Below, one piece after another: positions 17,984 to 25,808 of a stretch of 64,000 nucleotides of DNA. The DNA is from Bacillus_BA fengqiuensis (GTDB lineage Bacteria; Bacillota; Bacilli; Bacillales; Bacillaceae_H). Made by a program: the position numbers and the translations under genes. The notes beneath the pieces are model-generated. The model worked only from the letters and a program-made list of their open reading frames with translations, was not told the origin of the DNA and did no database searches. Positions within the stretch are counted from its first letter, which is position 1. Each line of letters opens with the position of its first letter. The stretch lies in NCBI GenBank assembly GCA_030813035.1, contig JAUSTV010000001.1, one strand, 5' to 3'.

Positions 17984-18874
17984 ATGGAAAACAGTTTAAA
18001 CACGAGATCGATGATTTTTACCCTTTATGGTGACTATATTCGGCATTATGGGAATGAAATCTGGATTGGGAGCTTGATCAGGCTGTTAAAAGAGTTTGGC
18101 CATAACGAACAATCGGTGCGTGCCGCGATATCCAGAATGAACAAACAAGGATGGGTAACGGCCCGAAAAGAAAAAAACAAAAGCTATTATTACTTGACCG
18201 AGCAAGGAGTCAATCGGATGGAAGAGGCTGCGGAACGAATCTTCAAGCTTCAGCCGCAAAAGTGGGATGGAAAATGGCGAATTCTCATGTATAACATTCC
18301 GGAAGAGAAGCGCTCTCTTCGGGATGAAATGCGTCAAGAGCTCATTTGGAGCGGTTTTGGTTCCATGGCGAACAGCTGCTGGGTGTCTCCCCATATTCTC
18401 GAAAAACAAGTGTATGCCATTATTGAGAAGTATCATATTAAACCATATGTTCATTTTTTTGTAGCTTCATATGATGGCCCCCATCAAAACGCGAAGCTGG
18501 TGGAGGAGTGCTGGAACATCGATGAGATTAATGGGAAATATGAAGAATTTATTACCTCATACACCGAGAAATTGATGACGGCCAAAAGCAAAATCGCGGG
18601 CGGAATGATGACAGATGCAGAGTGCTTCGTTGAAAGAACAAAGCTGGTACATGAATATCGAAAATTTTTATTTATCGACCCGGGGCTTTCAGAAGAGCTC
18701 CTTCCTGATAATTGGCTTGGATCTAAGGCCGCTTCACTGTTTGAACGTTTTTATAAAGAGCTGGCAGAACCTGCAAGCCGCTTTTTTGAATCTGTATTTC
18801 AAGAGGGAAATGAGTTGGGGAAAAAAGATGAAGAGTATGATGTATTAACGCATCCGCTCATGATTCAAAACTAA
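17984..18874 (+). CDS. PaaX-family transcriptional regulator
   Basis: 296 residues from the ATG at 17984, which has AGAGG nine bases upstream; a GTG at 17957 has no ribosome site. The N-terminal winged helix (about 1-80, with SVRAAISRMNKQGWVTARK) is followed by the central and C-terminal PaaX domains (KWRILMYNIPEEKR; CFVERTKLVHEYRKFLFIDP). In other bacteria PaaX represses phenylacetate degradation and is released by phenylacetyl-CoA. Here it precedes phenylalanine dehydrogenase and 2-oxoacid dehydrogenase genes, whose product from phenylalanine would be phenylacetyl-CoA. The match between effector and pathway is an inference. Confidence 0.87.
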   Translation: MENSLNTRSMIFTLYGDYIRHYGNEIWIGSLIRLLKEFGHNEQSVRAAISRMNKQGWVTARKEKNKSYYYLTEQGVNRMEEAAERIFKLQPQKWDGKWRILMYNIPEEKRSLRDEMRQELIWSGFGSMANSCWVSPHILEKQVYAIIEKYHIKPYVHFFVASYDGPHQNAKLVEECWNIDEINGKYEEFITSYTEKLMTAKSKIAGGMMTDAECFVERTKLVHEYRKFLFIDPGLSEELLPDNWLGSKAASLFERFYKELAEPASRFFESVFQEGNELGKKDEEYDVLTHPLMIQN

Positions 18875-18882
18875 GACAAAGA

Positions 18883-18916
18883 AAAGAGTATCGGATTTTT
18901 CGATATTCTTTTTTTT
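18883..18916 (+). terminator. paaX-type gene terminator, with MITE inserted at its T-run
   Basis: Stem AAGAGTATCG/CGATATTCTT followed by T8 (18909-18916). The first MITE copy starts on the very next base. Confidence 0.8.
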
Positions 18917-19066
18917 GGCTCTTTTCTAAAAGATTGTTGTTTTTAGATAGGTTTCTTGAAAGATAACCGTTTTAAGGTTGGTTGGAGCGGAAAGCGAGCA
19001 ACCTGGAGCGGAAATCAACCACTCCCCACTACTTGTTAAATAGCCACAAAGTTTGCGAAAACAGCC
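18917..19066 (+). repeat. MITE-like element, copy 1 (internally deleted, 150 bp)
   Basis: Begins GGCTCTTTTC and ends GAAAACAGCC, the terminal inverted repeats shared with the copies at 53460, 54022 and 58343. Relative to the 233-bp copy it lacks 84 bp between two direct GCGGAA repeats. Flanks are T8 on the left and T7 on the right, consistent with an 8-bp duplication within a poly-T tract. It has no coding capacity. Confidence 0.85.
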
Positions 19067-19213
19067 TTTTTTTGACCTTTTTTCAAAAGAGGGAGTTTAG
19101 AAGTTTTTTCATTCAATCTTTTGAAATAGCTCTTTTGTGAGAATGAACTCTCTCTCTTTTTCTTTATGTGTCGCCGATTAATTCTTAAAATAATTATATT
19201 TCTGATAATTGTA

Positions 19214-19267
19214 TTGACTAAACACATGACGCATTGATAAAATTACGTTTGTAAAACGTTATATATT
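19214..19267 (+). promoter_or_regulatory. Promoter-operator module 1 of the aromatic catabolic region
   Basis: TTGACT (-35-like, 19214-19219) is followed 31 bases on by ACGTTTGTAAAACGT (from 19245), a 6-bp palindrome with a 3-base centre, then TATATA. The same arrangement recurs at 19537. A -10 (GATAAA) is weak. Confidence 0.4.
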
Positions 19268-19301
19268 TATGCGTTAGAAAAAGTGGAATTTTCTGAAAAC
19301 T

Positions 19302-19315
19302 TGAAAGCGCTTTCT
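19302..19315 (+). promoter_or_regulatory. CcpA cre box
   Basis: TGAAAGCGCTTTCT matches the cre consensus TGWAANCGNTNWCA in all but the last base. It lies between the two promoter-operator modules, upstream of the thioesterase gene. Confidence 0.6.
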
Positions 19316-19536
19316 AAATCTGACTATTGAACTAGGATTACTCGAAATTCATTGGAATTACGCCATTCACTGCGGAAATTTTTTGAGCTTTCACATTTGA
19401 AATGTTATTCAATCATTTTTTAATGCTGTGATTCATTCCTGCACACCAGTTTATGATCGATGTACTATGGTCAAGGACTTTTTAGGCGCAATAAAATTAT
19501 GGAATAAAAGAATAGTGGGAAAATTTAGCGATTTTA

Positions 19537-19590
19537 TTGACAATTATATGACTATATATTAACATAACGTTGTAATATCGTTATATAATT
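19537..19590 (+). promoter_or_regulatory. Promoter-operator module 2 upstream of the thioesterase gene
   Basis: TTGACA (19537-19542) is followed 30 bases on by ACGTTGTAATATCGTTATATA (19567 on), with flanking ATAACG/CGTTAT arms. Order, spacing and sequence repeat module 1. It lies 50 bases before the thioesterase start. The binding protein may be the PaaX-type regulator, which is unproven. Confidence 0.45.
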
Positions 19591-19641
19591 TAAGTGTTAT
19601 AGTTTTGAAGCTTCCATTTTATTTTCTGAAGGGGGAAGAAA

Positions 19642-20037
19642 ATGAAAACAGGGATGCAAGTCGGAGATTCTGCCTTTGTAACAGCGAAGGTAACTACCGA
19701 GATGTTTGCCCAATTTGACGGGGAGGTTGTCCATCCGGCTTATTCAACAGTATCCATGGTTTATCATATGGAATGGGCCGCACGGAAAATCATTTTACCG
19801 TACTTGGAAGATGATGAAGAAGGAATGGGTGCAGCGGTTTCTGTCAAGCATATTGCCCCAACAACTGAAGGTTCTACAGTAACGGTTGTGGCAACGGTAA
19901 CAAACATCCAGAACAATATCATTGTAACAAAAGTAGAAGCGCGAAACGAAGAGATGGTTATAGGGATAGGGGAAGTCAAACAAGTTATTTTACCGAAAAA
20001 AGAGATTCAAAGAAAGATAGGTCAGTCTATCATTTGA
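19642..20037 (+). CDS. FlK-type hotdog-fold acyl-CoA thioesterase
   Basis: 131 residues with a single hotdog fold. The alignment to fluoroacetyl-CoA thioesterase FlK (recalled) is clear over the start (MKTGMQVGD), the helix HMEWAARKIILPYLE and the strand AVSVKHIAPTTEGSTVTV. The FlK catalytic residues Thr42, Glu50 and His76 correspond to Thr36, Glu44 and His70 with identical spacing. It probably hydrolyses an acyl-CoA. Next to phenylalanine and 2-oxoacid dehydrogenase genes, the likely target is phenylacetyl-CoA, a branched-chain acyl-CoA or a dead-end adduct. GGGGG lies ahead of the ATG. Confidence 0.8.
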   Translation: MKTGMQVGDSAFVTAKVTTEMFAQFDGEVVHPAYSTVSMVYHMEWAARKIILPYLEDDEEGMGAAVSVKHIAPTTEGSTVTVVATVTNIQNNIIVTKVEARNEEMVIGIGEVKQVILPKKEIQRKIGQSII

Positions 20038-20058
20038 AGGTAAATATAGCATCTCATT

Positions 20059-20072
20059 TGTAAGCGTTTACT
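20059..20072 (+). promoter_or_regulatory. CcpA cre box before pdh
   Basis: TGTAAGCGTTTACT matches the cre consensus except for the last base. It lies 33 bases before the dehydrogenase start, between it and the thioesterase stop. Confidence 0.65.
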
Positions 20073-20104
20073 AATATAGTCATAGTCATAATGGGGGTAT
20101 ATTG

Positions 20105-21244
20105 ATGAATGTGATTAAACAACCTGTGCAAATGCAGGAAACAGTTTTAGAAAAAATGCATGAACATGAGCAAATTGTCTTTTGTAATGATCCGGCAACG
20201 GGATTAAAGGCGATCATTGCCATTCATAATACAACGCTTGGTCCGGCCTTGGGCGGCTGTCGTATGCACCCGTACCGGACGATGGATGAAGCATTGGAAG
20301 ATGTGCTTCGTTTGTCAAAAGGCATGACATATAAATGTGCGGCCGCTGATGTAGACTTTGGCGGGGGGAAATCGGTCATCATTGGTGATCCTTCCAAGGA
20401 TAAAACGCCTGCCATGTTTAGAGCGTTCGGCCAGTTCGTCGATTCATTAAACGGCCGTTTCTATACAGGAACAGACATGGGGACATCAACAGATGATTTT
20501 ATCCACGCGTCGAAGGAAACGAACTGTATCGTTGGAATTCCGGAAGCGTATGGCGGCGGCGGAGATTCCTCTGTCCCGACGGCTCTTGGAGTGATATATG
20601 GGATACAAGCAACAAATAAAGTGGCGTTTGGTACGGATGATTTATCCGGAAAAACATACGCCATTCAAGGTCTTGGGAAAGTAGGATTTAAAGTAGCGGA
20701 ACAGATTCTTGAATCCGGAGGAGACCTTTACGTAACGGATATCAATGAAAAAGCGATTGAAGCGATCCAAGAACGCGCGAAACAATTGGGCGGAAACGTC
20801 CGTGTCGTAAGCGGAAACGACATCTACTCAGCGGATGCGGATGTGTTTGTTCCATGTGCGTTCGGCGGAATCATCAACGATGACACGCTGGATATGTTGA
20901 AAGTGAGAGCGATAGCGGGATCGGCTAACAATCAGCTTTTAACGGAAAAACACGGAGAATTGCTGAAGAATAAAGGCATTTTATATGCCCCGGACTATAT
21001 CGTGAATGGCGGGGGCTTGATTCAAGTAGCCGATGAGTTATACGGCTATAACAAAGAACGAGTATTAACGAAAACAAAGTCCATTTATACATCATTATTG
21101 GAAGTTTATCAACAGTCAGAGCTGGATGACATCACAACGATTCAAGCGGCCAACCGTCTCTGCGAAAAACGCATGGAAGACCGCAAAAAACAGAATAGCT
21201 TTTTCTCACACACAACCCGCCCTAAATGGGCCATTCGGAAATAA
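20105..21244 (+). CDS. pdh: Phenylalanine dehydrogenase (Glu/Leu/Phe/Val dehydrogenase family)
   Basis: 379 residues from the ATG at 20105 (GGGGG seven bases upstream). It catalyses NAD-dependent reversible oxidative deamination of L-Phe to phenylpyruvate. The catalytic lysines lie in GMTYKCAAAD and VDFGGGK, and the NAD site is GLGKVG at about 190. The region ETNCIVGIPEAYGGGGDSS agrees with recalled Bacillus badius phenylalanine dehydrogenase rather than leucine dehydrogenases, which have a different loop here. Overall length also matches that enzyme (380). Valine/leucine activity cannot be excluded. A repeat array separates it from the 2-oxoacid dehydrogenase genes. Confidence 0.85.
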   Translation: MNVIKQPVQMQETVLEKMHEHEQIVFCNDPATGLKAIIAIHNTTLGPALGGCRMHPYRTMDEALEDVLRLSKGMTYKCAAADVDFGGGKSVIIGDPSKDKTPAMFRAFGQFVDSLNGRFYTGTDMGTSTDDFIHASKETNCIVGIPEAYGGGGDSSVPTALGVIYGIQATNKVAFGTDDLSGKTYAIQGLGKVGFKVAEQILESGGDLYVTDINEKAIEAIQERAKQLGGNVRVVSGNDIYSADADVFVPCAFGGIINDDTLDMLKVRAIAGSANNQLLTEKHGELLKNKGILYAPDYIVNGGGLIQVADELYGYNKERVLTKTKSIYTSLLEVYQQSELDDITTIQAANRLCEKRMEDRKKQNSFFSHTTRPKWAIRK

Positions 21245-21246
21245 AG

Positions 21247-21606
21247 AAATGCGGAGGCGACTGTTCAGCTCGTGAAGGAAATAGGGATTGACCCATAAGG
21301 CGCTTTTTGCCTTATGAGGGCAAGCATCATTTCCACAGCGAGCTAGGAGCCGCAGCTGGACAGAAGAAATGCGGAACGAGCCTGTTTAGCTCCGACAAGC
21401 GCTGGCAGCTTTCATAGCGAAGACGCTTTTTGTCTTCGAAATGAAAGCCGAAGCGACTCGAGGAGCTGGCTCGTGCAGCTGGACAGGAATAAAATGGAAC
21501 GAAGCCTAAGAACGCAACGTCCTGTTGCAACGGCTTCATTTGCACATCCATGTGCTTCAAGCTCCGGCGACTGTTCAGCTTGACTTTCGCTGGAACTGGA
21601 CAACAA
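21247..21606 (+). repeat. Three tandem diverged units of a roughly 120-bp palindromic repeat
   Basis: Units of about 21247-21364, 21367-21485 and 21488-21606 each start near AAATGCGGA or ATGGAACG with a CGACTGTTCAGCT-like segment and end GCAGCTGGACA or GAACTGGACA. The ends are inverted repeats of each other, and units A and B contain an inner hairpin around CGCTTTTTG. A fourth, inverted copy is at 32026-32157. This is a Bacillaceae intergenic repeat with no coding function. It separates pdh from the E1alpha gene. Confidence 0.75.
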
Positions 21607-21702
21607 GAAAAAAGCAGCGTCAGCGGGGAAGCTGAATTTCCCGTTGACGGCTGAATGAACGAACCGCCCATTGGAGCGGGATCATTGAATGAGGTGATGA
21701 AG

Positions 21703-22770
21703 ATGACAACTGATTTTTCAATCTTTCAAATCGTTGATGAAGAAGGACAGTTAATCGATGAACAGTATAAAGAACAAATCACGGAAGAGCTTGTCAAGAC
21801 ATTCTATTACAATATGATTCGCATTCGTACATTTGACCGAAAAGCGATCAGCTTGCAGCGCCAAGGAAGACTTGGGACATACGCACCGTTTGAAGGCCAG
21901 GAAGCCTCCCAGGTGGGAAGTGCGCTGGCGCTTGAAAAAGATGACTGGGTATTTCCTACATATCGCGATCACGGAGCGACATTGACATTTGGAGCCGATA
22001 TGGCTCGCACGTACTTATATTGGAATGGCCGCGTTGAAGGATGCGTGCCGCAGAACGGCAAGAAAATTTTCCCGCCTGCCGTTCCGATCGCCACTCAAAT
22101 TCCACATGCGGCAGGGGCTGCCATGGCGGAAAAAAGAAAGGGAACGAAAAATGCCGCCATTGCTTATTTCGGTGACGGGGCCACTTCGGAAGGGGATTTC
22201 CATGAAGGGTTGAACTTCGCCAGCGTGTTCCAGGCGCCAGCTGTCTTCTTTAACCAAAATAACGGTTTTGCGATTTCAGTTCCAATTGAAAAGCAAATGA
22301 ATTCTAAAACGATTGCCCAAAAATCAGTTGCTTATGATATGCCGGGTATCCGAGTGGACGGAAACGATATTTTTGCCGTGTACTTCCAGACGAAAGAAGC
22401 ACTTGACCGGGGGCGTAATGGAGAAGGCCCAACTTTAATTGAAGCTATTACATGGAGATACGGCGCCCATACGACGGCAGATGACCCAACTAAATATCGG
22501 GACCAATCCGACAGCGATAAAATCCGCGAAATTCGCGACCCTCTTCTTCGCGTTGAACGTTACATGAAGCTGAACGGCTTCTGGGACGAAGAATGGGTGG
22601 AGAAAATCAAAGAAGAAACGATGAATGAAGTGGAAGAGGCTGTCAAAGGGATGGAAAGTTTCCCGAAACCAAATGTAAATGACTTATTTGACCATGTTTT
22701 CGAAACACCAACTTGGACGATCGCAAAACAAAAAGAACAGTATCTTCAATTAATCGGAGGTGAGGGGTGA
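21703..22770 (+). CDS. 2-oxoacid dehydrogenase E1 component, alpha subunit
   Basis: 355 residues from the ATG at 21703, with GAGGTGA five bases upstream; earlier in-frame ATGs are too close to it. The thiamine diphosphate motif GDGATSEGDFHEGLNFASV ... NQNN is at about 165-200, and the phosphorylation-loop-like segment YRYGAHTTADDPTKYR follows. Pyruvate- and branched-chain-type E1alpha look alike here. The catabolic context favours a branched-chain or aromatic 2-oxoacid substrate such as phenylpyruvate. It overlaps the E1beta start by one base (TGATG). Confidence 0.88.
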   Translation: MTTDFSIFQIVDEEGQLIDEQYKEQITEELVKTFYYNMIRIRTFDRKAISLQRQGRLGTYAPFEGQEASQVGSALALEKDDWVFPTYRDHGATLTFGADMARTYLYWNGRVEGCVPQNGKKIFPPAVPIATQIPHAAGAAMAEKRKGTKNAAIAYFGDGATSEGDFHEGLNFASVFQAPAVFFNQNNGFAISVPIEKQMNSKTIAQKSVAYDMPGIRVDGNDIFAVYFQTKEALDRGRNGEGPTLIEAITWRYGAHTTADDPTKYRDQSDSDKIREIRDPLLRVERYMKLNGFWDEEWVEKIKEETMNEVEEAVKGMESFPKPNVNDLFDHVFETPTWTIAKQKEQYLQLIGGEG

Positions 22771-23792
22771 TGGTCATGAGTGCAGAAAAAGCAAAAACAG
22801 GCGTTGAAACGAAAACCAATCAATTAACCCTTGTACAGGCGGTCACAGATGGATTGCGAACAATGCTGCAGGAAGATGAAAGCGTTCTCTTGCTGGGAGA
22901 GGATGTCGGAAAAAACGGCGGAGTATTCCGTGCGACAGACGGTTTGCAGGAACAGTTCGGCGAAGACCGCGTCATTGATACGCCGCTGAGTGAAGCGGGA
23001 ATTATCGGGACTTCAATCGGAATGTCGGTTAATGGATTCAAACCGGTAGCGGAAATGCAGTTCCTTGGCTTCATCTATCCGGCTTACGAACAAATCATGA
23101 CACATGTATCGCGCATCCGCATGCGGACGATGGGACATTTTACGGTTCCGATGGTGATCCGCGCTCCATACGGGGCAGGTATCCGCGCACCGGAAGTTCA
23201 CTCAGACAGTGTAGAAGCTTTATTTACTCATATGCCAGGGATTAAAGTAGTCTGTCCGTCTTCTCCATATGACGCAAAAGGGCTTTTGATTGCGGCGATT
23301 GAAGATCCAGATCCTGTTTTATTCATGGAATCAATGAGAATTTACCGTGCTAACCGCGAAGAAGTGCCGGAAGGAAAATATACGGTTGAAATCGGCAAAG
23401 GGAAAAAGCTTAAGGATGGAAACGATGTGACCGTTATTGCATGGGGAGCCATGGTACCGGTGGCCATGAAAGCGGCCGAGCAGGCAGAAAAGCAAGGCAT
23501 CACATGCGATGTCATTGATTTGCGCACCCTGTATCCGATTGACAAGGACATCATCGCCGAGTCTGTTCAAAAAACAGGGCGTGCGGTTATTGTTCATGAA
23601 GCCCATGAAACAGGCGGAGTGGGGAATGACGTGATTTCCATCATTAATGATACATCGTTTTTGTATTTGAAATCGCCAATTGAGCGTGCGACAGGCTTTG
23701 ATGTTCCGGTTCCGCTTTTCGCGCTGGAGGAACATTACTTGCCGACACCGCAGCGAGTTTATAAAGCAATCGAAAAAGTTGTACATTTCTAG
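22770..23792 (+). CDS. 2-oxoacid dehydrogenase E1 component, beta subunit
   Basis: 340 residues from the ATG at 22770, eight bases after GGAGG and overlapping the E1alpha stop. It has the transketolase-type pyrimidine-binding fold (GEDVGKNGGVFRATDGL, DTPLSEAGIIGTSIGM, RAPYGAGIRAPEVHS) and the C-terminal transketolase domain. With E1alpha it forms the alpha2beta2 decarboxylase. The ribosome site AGGAGGGG of the E2 gene follows directly. Confidence 0.92.
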   Translation: MVMSAEKAKTGVETKTNQLTLVQAVTDGLRTMLQEDESVLLLGEDVGKNGGVFRATDGLQEQFGEDRVIDTPLSEAGIIGTSIGMSVNGFKPVAEMQFLGFIYPAYEQIMTHVSRIRMRTMGHFTVPMVIRAPYGAGIRAPEVHSDSVEALFTHMPGIKVVCPSSPYDAKGLLIAAIEDPDPVLFMESMRIYRANREEVPEGKYTVEIGKGKKLKDGNDVTVIAWGAMVPVAMKAAEQAEKQGITCDVIDLRTLYPIDKDIIAESVQKTGRAVIVHEAHETGGVGNDVISIINDTSFLYLKSPIERATGFDVPVPLFALEEHYLPTPQRVYKAIEKVVHF

Positions 23793-23803
23793 GAGGGGAA
23801 GAC

Positions 23804-25111
23804 ATGGTTGAAGTAAAACTTCATGATATCGGCGAAGGAATGACCGAGGGAGAAATTATACACTATTTCGTCAAAGTTGGGGATACGGTCAAGGTAGACC
23901 AGCCTCTTGTAGAAGTACAAACAGATAAAATGGTTGCGGAGCTTCCGTCTCCAGCGGCAGGAAAAGTAAAAGATATTGTCATCGATCGAGGAACGACGGT
24001 ATCTGTCGGGACCACTCTTATCGTATTGGAAGCGGGAGGAAGTGCAGCGGCTGAAACGCCGGCGGCACCAAAAGCAGAAGCACCTGCTCCAGTGAAAACA
24101 GAAGCAGCGCCTGGACCGGCTGTGGCAGTGCAAACGGCAACACCACCTAAAGCAAGCACAGAAAAGAAAATCATCATCGCTGCACCTTATACACGAAAAA
24201 TCGCCCGCGAGTTTGGCGTCGATATTAACGACATTACCGGAACGGGAACATTGGGTCGTATCACGGTAGAAGACATCTACAAATTCGTGAAACAGCGTGA
24301 TGGCATGCAGCAATCCGAAGAAACGAAAGCGATTGTGGCAGAAGTGCCGGCACCAAAAGCGGAAAGCAAACAAGATGTTCAAAAGCAGGAAGCAAGAGAA
24401 GTTTCCAAGCCGGCAGCGGATGCAGAAATCATTCCGTTCAGAGGACGCCGTAAGCAAATCGCGAAAAAGATGACCCAGTCTCTTTATACAATTCCTCATG
24501 TCACTCATTTTGAAGAAATCGATATGACGGAGTTGCTGAACTATCGAAAAGACTTAAAAGAAATGGATATTAACGTTTCCGCTGTGGCATTCTTTATTAA
24601 AGCGATTACGGTTGCGTTAAAACAATTCCCTGTGTTTAATGCAAAGCTGGATGAAGAAAATGAAGTGATTCGCCTCGAGAAAGAATATAACATTGGAATT
24701 GCGACAGATACAGAAGACGGCTTAATCGTTCCTGTCATTCACCATGCCGACCAGCTGTCTGTTCGCCAAATTCATGATAAGTTAAAAGAATTGACGAAGA
24801 AAGCGCAAGAGGGCAAGCTGGCTCCAGCTGATATGAAAGGCGGTACGTTTACGATCAGTAATGTCGGACCGTTAGGAAGCATTGGGGCTACACCAATTAT
24901 CAATCATCCGGAAACGGGCTTAATCGCCTTCCATAAAACGAAGAAAATGGCGGTTGTGACAGACAATGACGAAATCGTCGTTCGTTCCATCATGAACCTG
25001 TCCATGGCGTTCGATCACCGGGTAGCAGACGGTGCAACAGCTGTTGCCTTTACGAACCGCTTTAAGCAGTTGATTGAAAACCCGAAATTATGGCCGATTG
25101 AATTAGCATAA
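23804..25111 (+). CDS. 2-oxoacid dehydrogenase E2 component (dihydrolipoyl acyltransferase)
   Basis: 435 residues. An N-terminal lipoyl domain (about 1-77, lipoylated Lys in QTDKMVAELPS) is followed by an Ala/Pro linker, the peripheral subunit-binding domain (about 127-162, TRKIAREFGVDINDITGTG), a second linker and the catalytic acyltransferase core with DHRVADG near the C-terminus. It transfers the acyl group to CoA. No E3 (lipoamide dehydrogenase) gene follows, so E3 must be shared from elsewhere. The operon ends here with a long hairpin. Confidence 0.93.
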   Translation: MVEVKLHDIGEGMTEGEIIHYFVKVGDTVKVDQPLVEVQTDKMVAELPSPAAGKVKDIVIDRGTTVSVGTTLIVLEAGGSAAAETPAAPKAEAPAPVKTEAAPGPAVAVQTATPPKASTEKKIIIAAPYTRKIAREFGVDINDITGTGTLGRITVEDIYKFVKQRDGMQQSEETKAIVAEVPAPKAESKQDVQKQEAREVSKPAADAEIIPFRGRRKQIAKKMTQSLYTIPHVTHFEEIDMTELLNYRKDLKEMDINVSAVAFFIKAITVALKQFPVFNAKLDEENEVIRLEKEYNIGIATDTEDGLIVPVIHHADQLSVRQIHDKLKELTKKAQEGKLAPADMKGGTFTISNVGPLGSIGATPIINHPETGLIAFHKTKKMAVVTDNDEIVVRSIMNLSMAFDHRVADGATAVAFTNRFKQLIENPKLWPIELA

Positions 25112-25130
25112 TCACCTATCAATCCAGCAT

Positions 25131-25172
25131 AAGCAGTGAACAAGATTCTTAAGGGACTCTTGTCCACTGCTT
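25131..25172 (+). terminator. Hairpin after the E2 gene
   Basis: AAGCAGTGAACAAG pairs with CTTGTCCACTGCTT (one mismatch). It lacks a clear T-run. A second strong hairpin (CCATCGGTGGGG with CCCCCACCGATGG, 25378-25413) lies downstream in the same gap. Confidence 0.6.
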
Positions 25173-25431
25173 GTGCAAAAACTTTCTCAGTTTATTCAGG
25201 ATATGGGAAAGAAGGGACATAAACAGGGTGAATATCATTTTTTATACTAAAAAATCAGAAAATTTTAGTAATTTAATCCATTTTGTAAAGGGTGTTATTT
25301 TTTACATATACACCAGTTCAGATTAATCGGTTATCATGTTTAGATGGAGAATGTAAAAGCCCGATAAGTTAACTAACCATCGGTGGGGAATGAGGGAAAA
25401 CCCCCACCGATGGAAGTTTCCTTTATAAGAA

Positions 25432-25517
25432 GGCTTTGTTAAACAAAGCTGTTGATTTTCGATTGTTTTCCTGTCATTCGACTACATCCAAAATCAACAC
25501 GACATTTTAACATAGCC
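25432..25517 (+). repeat. 86-bp palindromic mini-element
   Basis: The ends are imperfect inverted repeats: GGCTTTGTTAAA at the left and its mirror in TTTTAACATAGCC at the right, with inner arms GTTGATTTT and AAAATCAAC. A related but degraded end (GCTCTGTTAAACGTTGCTG) lies near 60880. No target duplication was found. It is probably a small non-autonomous insertion. Confidence 0.5.
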
Positions 25518-25542
25518 TCTAACAAAAGAAAGAGGGAGGAAT

Positions 25543-25556
25543 TGAAAACGCTTACT
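25543..25556 (+). promoter_or_regulatory. CcpA cre box before the permease gene
   Basis: TGAAAACGCTTACT fits the cre consensus except for the final base. It lies about 85 bases before a TATAAT at 25642-25647. Confidence 0.6.
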
Positions 25557-25612
25557 TAGAAGAGATTTTCTCCTGTTGAACAATGTTCGTTATGGTACGA
25601 GAAAGCAGAAAT

Positions 25613-25647
25613 ATTTTCATGTATATCTGATCATTTTCGTGTATAAT
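25613..25647 (+). promoter_or_regulatory. Direct repeats at the permease promoter
   Basis: ATTTTCATGTATA (25613-25625) and ATTTTCGTGTATA (25633-25645) are 12/13 identical with 20-base spacing. The second overlaps a perfect TATAAT -10 hexamer, an arrangement that suggests an operator. No -35 hexamer fits well, so an activator may be needed. Confidence 0.4.
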
Positions 25648-25808
25648 AGTGCAAAGTTAGCAACAGATTGTATCAAGCGTGAGTGAAAGCAGGAACAAAC
25701 AGCTGCTTAACGGCTCAAAATAGGGCAACAAGAATTCGGCAGATACAAACCTTTAAATCCATGCATGATGAAATTGTTTCAATGAATAGGGGTAGGGAGG
25801 AATCAGTA

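Noticed and set aside
20105..21244. Leucine dehydrogenase (bcd) as the name of the amino-acid dehydrogenase
   Set aside because: The adjacent branched-chain-type complex made this attractive, but the loop ETNCIVGIPEAYGGGGDSS and the 379-residue length fit phenylalanine dehydrogenases better.
23789..24508. 239-codon minus-strand frame opposite the E2 gene
   Set aside because: Rich in Cys, Phe, His and Arg as expected from the complement of a repetitive Ala/Pro/Glu-coding linker; the plus-strand lipoyl and acyltransferase domains are clearly real.
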